Shown: positions 58,859 through 64,000 of the stretch, piece by piece
Position numbering within the stretch: the stretch's first letter is position 1
How the letters are laid out: each line of letters opens with the position of its first letter
Assembly (NCBI RefSeq): GCF_019175385.1
Contig: NC_083347.1
Location: forward strand, 120,908,124-120,972,123
DNA length: 64,000 nucleotides
Reading direction: 5' to 3'
DNA from: Lycium barbarum
Lineage: Eukaryota; Streptophyta; Magnoliopsida; Solanales; Solanaceae
The notes under the pieces: model-generated
The model's database searches: none
Seen by the model: the letters and a program-made list of their open reading frames with translations, nothing else
What the model was told of the DNA's origin: nothing
Translations under genes and position numbers: made by a program

Positions 58859-59552
58859 TAGGAGTGGGCGTTCGGTTCTTCGGTTCGGTTTTATCAAACT
58901 TGGGTTTGACTATTTCGGTTTCAGTTTTTTGAAGGTGGACACCGAACACCGAACCAAACTAGTTTGGTTCGGTTGTTTCAGTTTCGGTTTTTTGAAGTTT
59001 GGTTCGGTTTCGATTTTTCCAATTCGTTTTTTTTATATGATATTAGAAGCGATTCCATTTACACTAATTCATATTCTCAAAAGCAACAAATTAAAATCAA
59101 AATGAAACAAACAGGATACACAAGAACAAAAAACCATAACCATAATATAGGATTACTAGGTGTTATATACATACAGTAAGAATAATTAAGAAAACATATA
59201 AAGGACATATATTAATCCTAAAGACACATCCTAGTCACCTTTCTTTGTTAAGGATATTTGATTTTCTCAATTGAAGTGGAAAATTAGGGATACAAAAGCA
59301 AAAGAGAGCTTATTACAATTGGGTTTTTTGGGGCTTAAACTTAATGGATCTGGACTATTTTTTTTTTGGTAATGTATAAATTTCGGTTCTTCGGTTCGGT
59401 TTCATCAAAGTTCGGTTCGGCTATTTCGGTTTTGATTTTTTTAAGGTGAACACCAAACACCGAACCAAACTAGTTCGGTTCGGTTTCGGTTTCTTGAAGT
59501 TCGGTTCGGTTCGGTCCGATTTTTCAGTTTTCGGTATTTATGCCCAGCCCTA
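58859..59552. mobile_element. Non-autonomous hAT element, family member 2
   Basis: Starts taggagtgggcg and ends tatgcccagcccta, inverted. A perfect 8-bp target duplication cttttgac lies at 58851-58858 and 59553-59560. Subterminal ggttcggtt arrays occur at both ends. The core matches the 48276 element in reverse (for example cctaaagacacatcctagtc here against the reverse complement there). It is 694 bp, nested 45 bp inside the LTR. Confidence 0.95.
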
Positions 59553-61100
59553 CTTTTGACCTTTTTTCTAGCTTGGTTAGCTCACTTTTGAGCCGATGGG
59601 ACCCGTTGACACGCTTCTCGAGGTGTCTAGACTTGATTCAGGCGACTTTTTGTGAAATATGAGCTTTAAGCGAAAAAGAGTTGACCTAAAGTTGACTTTT
59701 GGGTAAACGGACCTTTTTCGAAAATTCGTCGATTCCGAGAGGTTCGGACGGTCGTTTAGAACTTGTGTGTATATCTGGTTCGGTTCCCAATGCTCTCGGA
59801 TGCATTTTGGGACTTGGGTTGGAAAATTGGAATTAAGGTATCGGGGGTTGACTCAGTCAACGAGACCTCCGTTGGGAATTTCGAGGCTACGAGCGCGTTT
59901 GTAGAATGTTTTTATGTGTGTGGTATGTGAGCAGATGGCCTCGGGAATTAGTCAGAAAATCGGATTGAATTGTGAATTTGGGTGGATTTTCTGGTGTTTG
60001 GTGCCCGCTTTGGCGGCACCCTGTCGCTGGAGCAGTCCAAGCCAATTGGGCTTGACCGTTGAAGCGGTCAAGGGACCGCTGGGGCTGTTCCAGCATCGCC
60101 AAAGCCGGTGACGAGCAGTGAGTGTAGTTAATGATGTGTTAATAGCCTTTAGTCCCTTATTTAATACCATTTCGAAAATAGAACTCTTGGGATCTGTTCT
60201 TGGAGATTTTTAGTGAAGATTCTTGGTGGTAAGTTTCCCTAACCCTTTTGCTATTTCATTTAATCCTAATCATCTTAGAATTCCTCTTCACTTATTAATT
60301 CCTTAGTTATGGAAGATTAAAAGTGGGTTTTGATGAATATTCTATTCAGGCTTATTAATGGTGAAATTGATGGGGTTTATGCTAGATTTTGATGTATCTA
60401 AGGTTGTTAATCATATATCTTCCATTATTAGAGTTGAATTCTTGAATCAAAGAGTTAGGGTTTATACCCAAAATAGGGGGTTTTGCTTCAATTTCGGAAT
60501 TAGGGGAATCCATGAGTTAAATTAGCAATTAGTTGTTGGTTTATGATCACCTAGTGCTTAATTTAATATTTTACTCCCGAATTTCCCATTTTGACCTTGT
60601 GGGCCCTGTTTCCCCAAATTCTAGGGTGGGATTTGACCTAAATTGAATGATAGCAATATTAGTATCATTCTTCATGATTTCTAATCTAGATTTCGAATAT
60701 GCCTAAATTTCTTTGATCTCGAGGCTCAGCGAAAGGGGAAAGCGAAGGAATGATTGTTGGTGTTTGTTGTCCGGCCATCCAGGTTGGTTATGGCTTACCC
60801 TTGGTGAGACTTCGTGTAGCGAAACATATATTTAGATGATATTATCGGAGACAACATGTGAACCTTCGAGTATGAAGTTGGGTTGGACATTGCCTTAGGT
60901 TGGGCCCTGTTGCGTGATTGGGGCTAGCCACCCCGTTGTGTTGTGACTTGATTGTTCTATTGTGTTGGCTTGATGCTACGTATTGTTAGTAGATATTGGA
61001 ATCTGTTTACCATTTTGATTGTGATATTGCAGTATCTTACGGCTTGATATCGATACGAGGATAGAATTCTATATGACGTGTGTAGTCTTCACTGATATTG

Positions 61101-61262
61101 TTGGCGTACCCATGTTGGTACTTGTGACACATATATTATTGGCGTACCCATGTTGGTACTTGTGACTTCGATATGTTATTGGCGTACCCATGTTGGTACT
61201 TATGACATTGATTATATTATTGGCGTACCTATGTTGGTACTTATGACATTGATTATATTATT
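61101..61262 (+). repeat. Tandem repeat of 38-41 bp, four units, each with a GTACC/GGTAC palindrome
   Basis: Units start at 61101, 61139, 61179 and 61220: ttggcgtacccatgttggta, then cttgtgac and an AT-rich spacer. The core gtacccatgttggtac pairs gtacc with ggtac. It lies within the LTR, probably in its R/U5 part or promoter region. Confidence 0.93.
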
Positions 61263-61362
61263 GATGTTGACACATGCATTGCACGTATTCTCATCCATTC
61301 ATGATACACTGTTGATACCTTGATGATACATGATGAAACACTCTGATGAGATGAGCTCAGTT

Positions 61363-61520
61363 TTTACTTAAGTGACGTGAGAGTCCGATATCTGATGTTC
61401 ATCCCGGAATCGTGGATTGAGTGAATTAATACTTGATGAAAACTCTTTTTACTTGAGTGACGTGAGAGTCCGATATCCGATGTTCATTCCGAAATTTGTG
61501 GATTGAGTGAGTGCATGGAC
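61363..61520 (+). repeat. Tandem duplication of about 83 bp in the LTR
   Basis: tttacttaagtgacgtgaga, gtccgatatctgatgttcat and gtggattgagtga occur twice, starting at about 61363 and 61446, with small differences. Confidence 0.88.
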
Positions 61521-61742
61521 TCCGCGGGTCCCCCAGGGTGGTGCCAGTGAGAACCCCCTGCGGGCAAAGATCCGGGGTCCCGTCTATCTATCTATTGGGC
61601 AAAGATCCGAGACGGGTGACACTTAGACTTCGCGAGTCACCTTGGGTTGTGCTACCGAGATGTCGATATTTCTGTCCGGAGTACATGTGTACACAGCATT
61701 TGCATGGCATTGCATTGCATTGCATTCATACATTATTGCATT

Positions 61743-63044
61743 GACAAAAGACATAAATTGACCCTTAAACTATACCCCAAATGTCGATATTCCACTTAAA
61801 CTTTACTAGTGACCTATTACACATCTAATATATGAAAAAGTGATATTATTTACCCCCCCCCCCCTCCCCCCAAGAGCTGATGTGGCACAATAAATAAAAA
61901 TAATAAAAAATGAGGTGCGTTTTGGTTATATATTATTTATTTTTCCTTTTTTTTTTAATTGTAAAATTTAATTTTTTGTAACCCCCACCCCACTTCTCAT
62001 TTTCTTCTTCACTTCCACCTCATTTTCTTCTTCACTTCCTCCACCAGCACGACTGCCACCCTCACCCCACCCCCTTCTCCTCTAGCTTCATGACACCGCC
62101 ACCCCACCCTCCCTTATCCTCCATCTCCACGCCACCCTACCCTACCCCACCCCCAAACCCTTCTTCTGCATTTCACCACCACCACCCTCTCCCGCCCCTC
62201 ACCTGTTCACTGTCGGAGCTCCGAGCTCCCGCGAATGAATCATTAATCAGTAGTTAAAAGGGCATGCTCGCTTTTCTTCTTCTCCTCCTTCTCCTCATTC
62301 ACTGCCCGATTCTCTTTCTTCCTAATATCCACATAAGGAGAAGATGAAAGTCAACGCGTTAGCTAGAGACAATTAAGGGCTTTTTTTTTGTTGCTTACAA
62401 AGTCCACCATAAACATCTTTTCTTTTCCACCTGAAGATGAAAAGGGGAAGACAATCCTCGGATATTTTGTTATTTTGCTCCGGCGAACTACGGCCAGTTC
62501 TGTCCAGATCTCACTCATTTCCAGTGAGATGGGGTGGTGGGGTGGTTTATTGATGAAGAAATATAATTATTGGATGATTTTTAAACATTTAATTAGGAAT
62601 TAATTAGTATAAATATAATTAACTAAAGAAAATTAAATGAATAAAGAAAAGGAAAAGAATATAAATTAAAAATTAGAGGAAAAAGGGGGGTTTGCGGCGG
62701 GGGAGGGGGGGGGGGGCGCTGTGCTAATGAAGAAGAAAGGTTTGGGGTGAAATGGAGAAGAAGGAGTGATAAAAAAGAGTTTTTATTAAAATCTATTTTT
62801 TAATTATAATTTTTCATTTCAGTATTAAAATATTAAAAATTGAAAGATTTTTGATGTGGTGTTGACATGGCGCTCATGTGGCGAGAGAGTATGTAACACC
62901 TCCCACCATGTGACTGGTTTTCAGCTCTCAGGGGGTAAATAATATCACTTTTCATATATTAGGTGTGTAATAGGTCATTAGTAAAGTTTAAGTGTAATAT
63001 CGACATTTGGGATATAGTTTAAGGGTCAATTTATGTCTTTTGCC
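61743..63044. mobile_element. Mutator-like non-autonomous element, 1302 bp
   Basis: Left end gacaaaagacataaattgac, right end gtcaatttatgtcttttgcc. The inverted arms of about 110 bp include aaactttactagtgacctat and atatgaaaaagtgatatta. A perfect 10-bp target duplication ttattgcatt lies at 61733-61742 and 63045-63054. The core has long C-rich (about 61853-62200) and G-rich (about 62680-62720) tracts but no transposase. Confidence 0.93.
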
Positions 63045-63300
63045 TTATTGCATTGCACTGCATTCATGGGTTACTTTGAGGTGCTTTATTGCTGTACTTG
63101 TGATATTGAACTCGGATTTGATATATTGAAACTTGGCACATTTGGGATTAGATGTTTGATTTAGGCGATGACGCATACTTGGCTTCGATTATGTTTGAGT
63201 TATACTTGTTGGTTTATCTGCCTATCTTGTCTTATTATCTGAATTATGTTAGCTATGTTTAGTCGGCCGATGATGCCTACCAGTATTGTTGTTTTGTACT

Positions 63301-64000
63301 TGTTGGGATATGTACTATTAACCATGTGTTTGAATATAGTATTTATTATAAAATAAATATTTATTCATTGTTTAATAAAGAATTAAATAGATCATGTACT
63401 AGTATGTGTGTCCTTTACTTATATAGTAGATGATTTAGTGTATAGAGTTTAGCTTATACACGGAAGATTAAATCATCGGTTCTTATAAGTATAAAATCTA
63501 TGTTCACAATCTAAGATGGAAATTGGACAAAGCCATCGGTATGATTGTAGCCCAAGATTAATATAATGTATCTTCATTATGGGAACGGTATAGTTCCGTC
63601 TTCTTGTGCTAGTACATTTGATATGTATTGAACGGACCAAGTAGAGATAGGTGTTTTTGTACTGAATATATAAAACAAATTCTCTAGTTCATTAAATGTA
63701 CTTATACTCTTAATCTTGATATAATTATTATGATCAATGTGATTTGTTCATTATTTTAATTTATTAAAAGGTACGACTCAATTGCGGGTCTATGTATTCC
63801 TGGTGAATTGGATAATAGCAAATTACATTTGTGAAATAATAATTAGTTGATAGAATTTATGTCTCGACTTTGAGATTGATGATACCCCTTTATGGATGCT
63901 TATAAGTCTCATATGAAAACCCTGCAGGTGGATTTTGTATCCGTCACATGATGTAAGTTAAGCAGAAATATAAAGGATTCAATTAGTCAATGAATTAAAT
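63301..64000 (+). mobile_element. Probable LTR of another retrotransposon, nested, truncated by window
   Basis: At 63301 (tgttgggatatgtac) similarity to the LTR family ends abruptly, after gtact, a candidate 5-bp target duplication. The following 700 bp are AT-rich and begin with TGTTGGGA, a common LTR start. The far end is not in the window, so this is inferred. Confidence 0.5.

Larger units (their letters stand above)
58814..64000 (+). repeat. Second LTR of the solo-LTR family, right end outside the window
   Basis: Starts tgtaacgatccgtttgg, matching the start of the LTR at 21165. Shared blocks follow in the same order: ttgggtaaacggaccttttt, gacctccgttgggaatt, then gtttataccca, cttac..ttggtgag and agtcggc..atgatgccta. 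It is interrupted by a hAT element (58859), a Mutator-like element (61743) and a probable LTR (63301). Whether it is a solo LTR or the 5' LTR of a full element cannot be told. Confidence 0.88.

Noticed and set aside
58758..59198. No feature: possible link between the hAT core and a host gene
   Set aside because: The core is non-coding and shared only with the other hAT copy in this window.
61101..61262. CRISPR-like array of four spaced repeats
   Set aside because: Plant LTR minisatellite; the spacers are AT-rich repeat variants, not unique sequences, and no cas genes exist in this genome type.

Overview
This is nuclear DNA from a flowering plant, most likely a member of the Solanaceae (nightshade family). 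The genes have plant introns with GT-AG borders, and the intergenic DNA is AT-rich. The repeats are of kinds I associate with Solanaceae: TS-like SINEs ending in (TTG)n, Stowaway, hAT, Mutator-like and CACTA-type MITEs, Helitron-like units rich in 'gtgggccccatatta', and long-LTR Ty3/gypsy elements. I cannot name the genus.

Layout. 1-5965 is the 5' part of a Ty3/gypsy retrotransposon on the minus strand: a 2127-bp 5' LTR, an initiator-Met-tRNA primer site, gag, and a pol running off the left edge with three in-frame stops. 6527-7492 is a Mutator-like inverted-repeat element next to the promoter of a PTF2-like TFIIB-related gene (7642-9292), which has a one-base frameshift. A DUF538 gene (13349-13756, minus) has a duplicated TATA region. 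A two-exon Ole e 1-like secreted protein gene lies at 15517-16774 (plus). 19172-20031 is a Helitron-like element. 21165-26124 is a solo LTR with a perfect 5-bp target duplication, itself carrying two nested hAT elements with perfect 8-bp duplications. A PADRE/DUF4228 gene lies at 29461-30003 (minus). A six-exon GARP/G2-like MYB transcription factor gene occupies 36522-41475 (minus), with a CACTA-type MITE, an (AT)n tract and a 355-bp tandem duplication in its introns. From about 42.5 kb to the end there is no gene I can support. That part is a transposon landscape: hAT elements at 48276, 50103 and 58859, several MITEs, a Helitron-like repeat field at 53.6-58.7 kb, and a second LTR of the solo-LTR family at 58814 to the window end, interrupted by a hAT, a 1.3-kb Mutator-like element and probably another LTR.

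The five host genes (PTF2-like transcription factor, DUF538, Ole e 1-like, PADRE, GARP factor) show no operon or pathway link; they are ordinary neighbours on a plant chromosome. I found no new defence, metabolic or regulatory system. The most informative signals are structural: exact nested insertions that give a relative chronology, promoter changes beside genes, and large perfect palindromes in the gypsy LTR.
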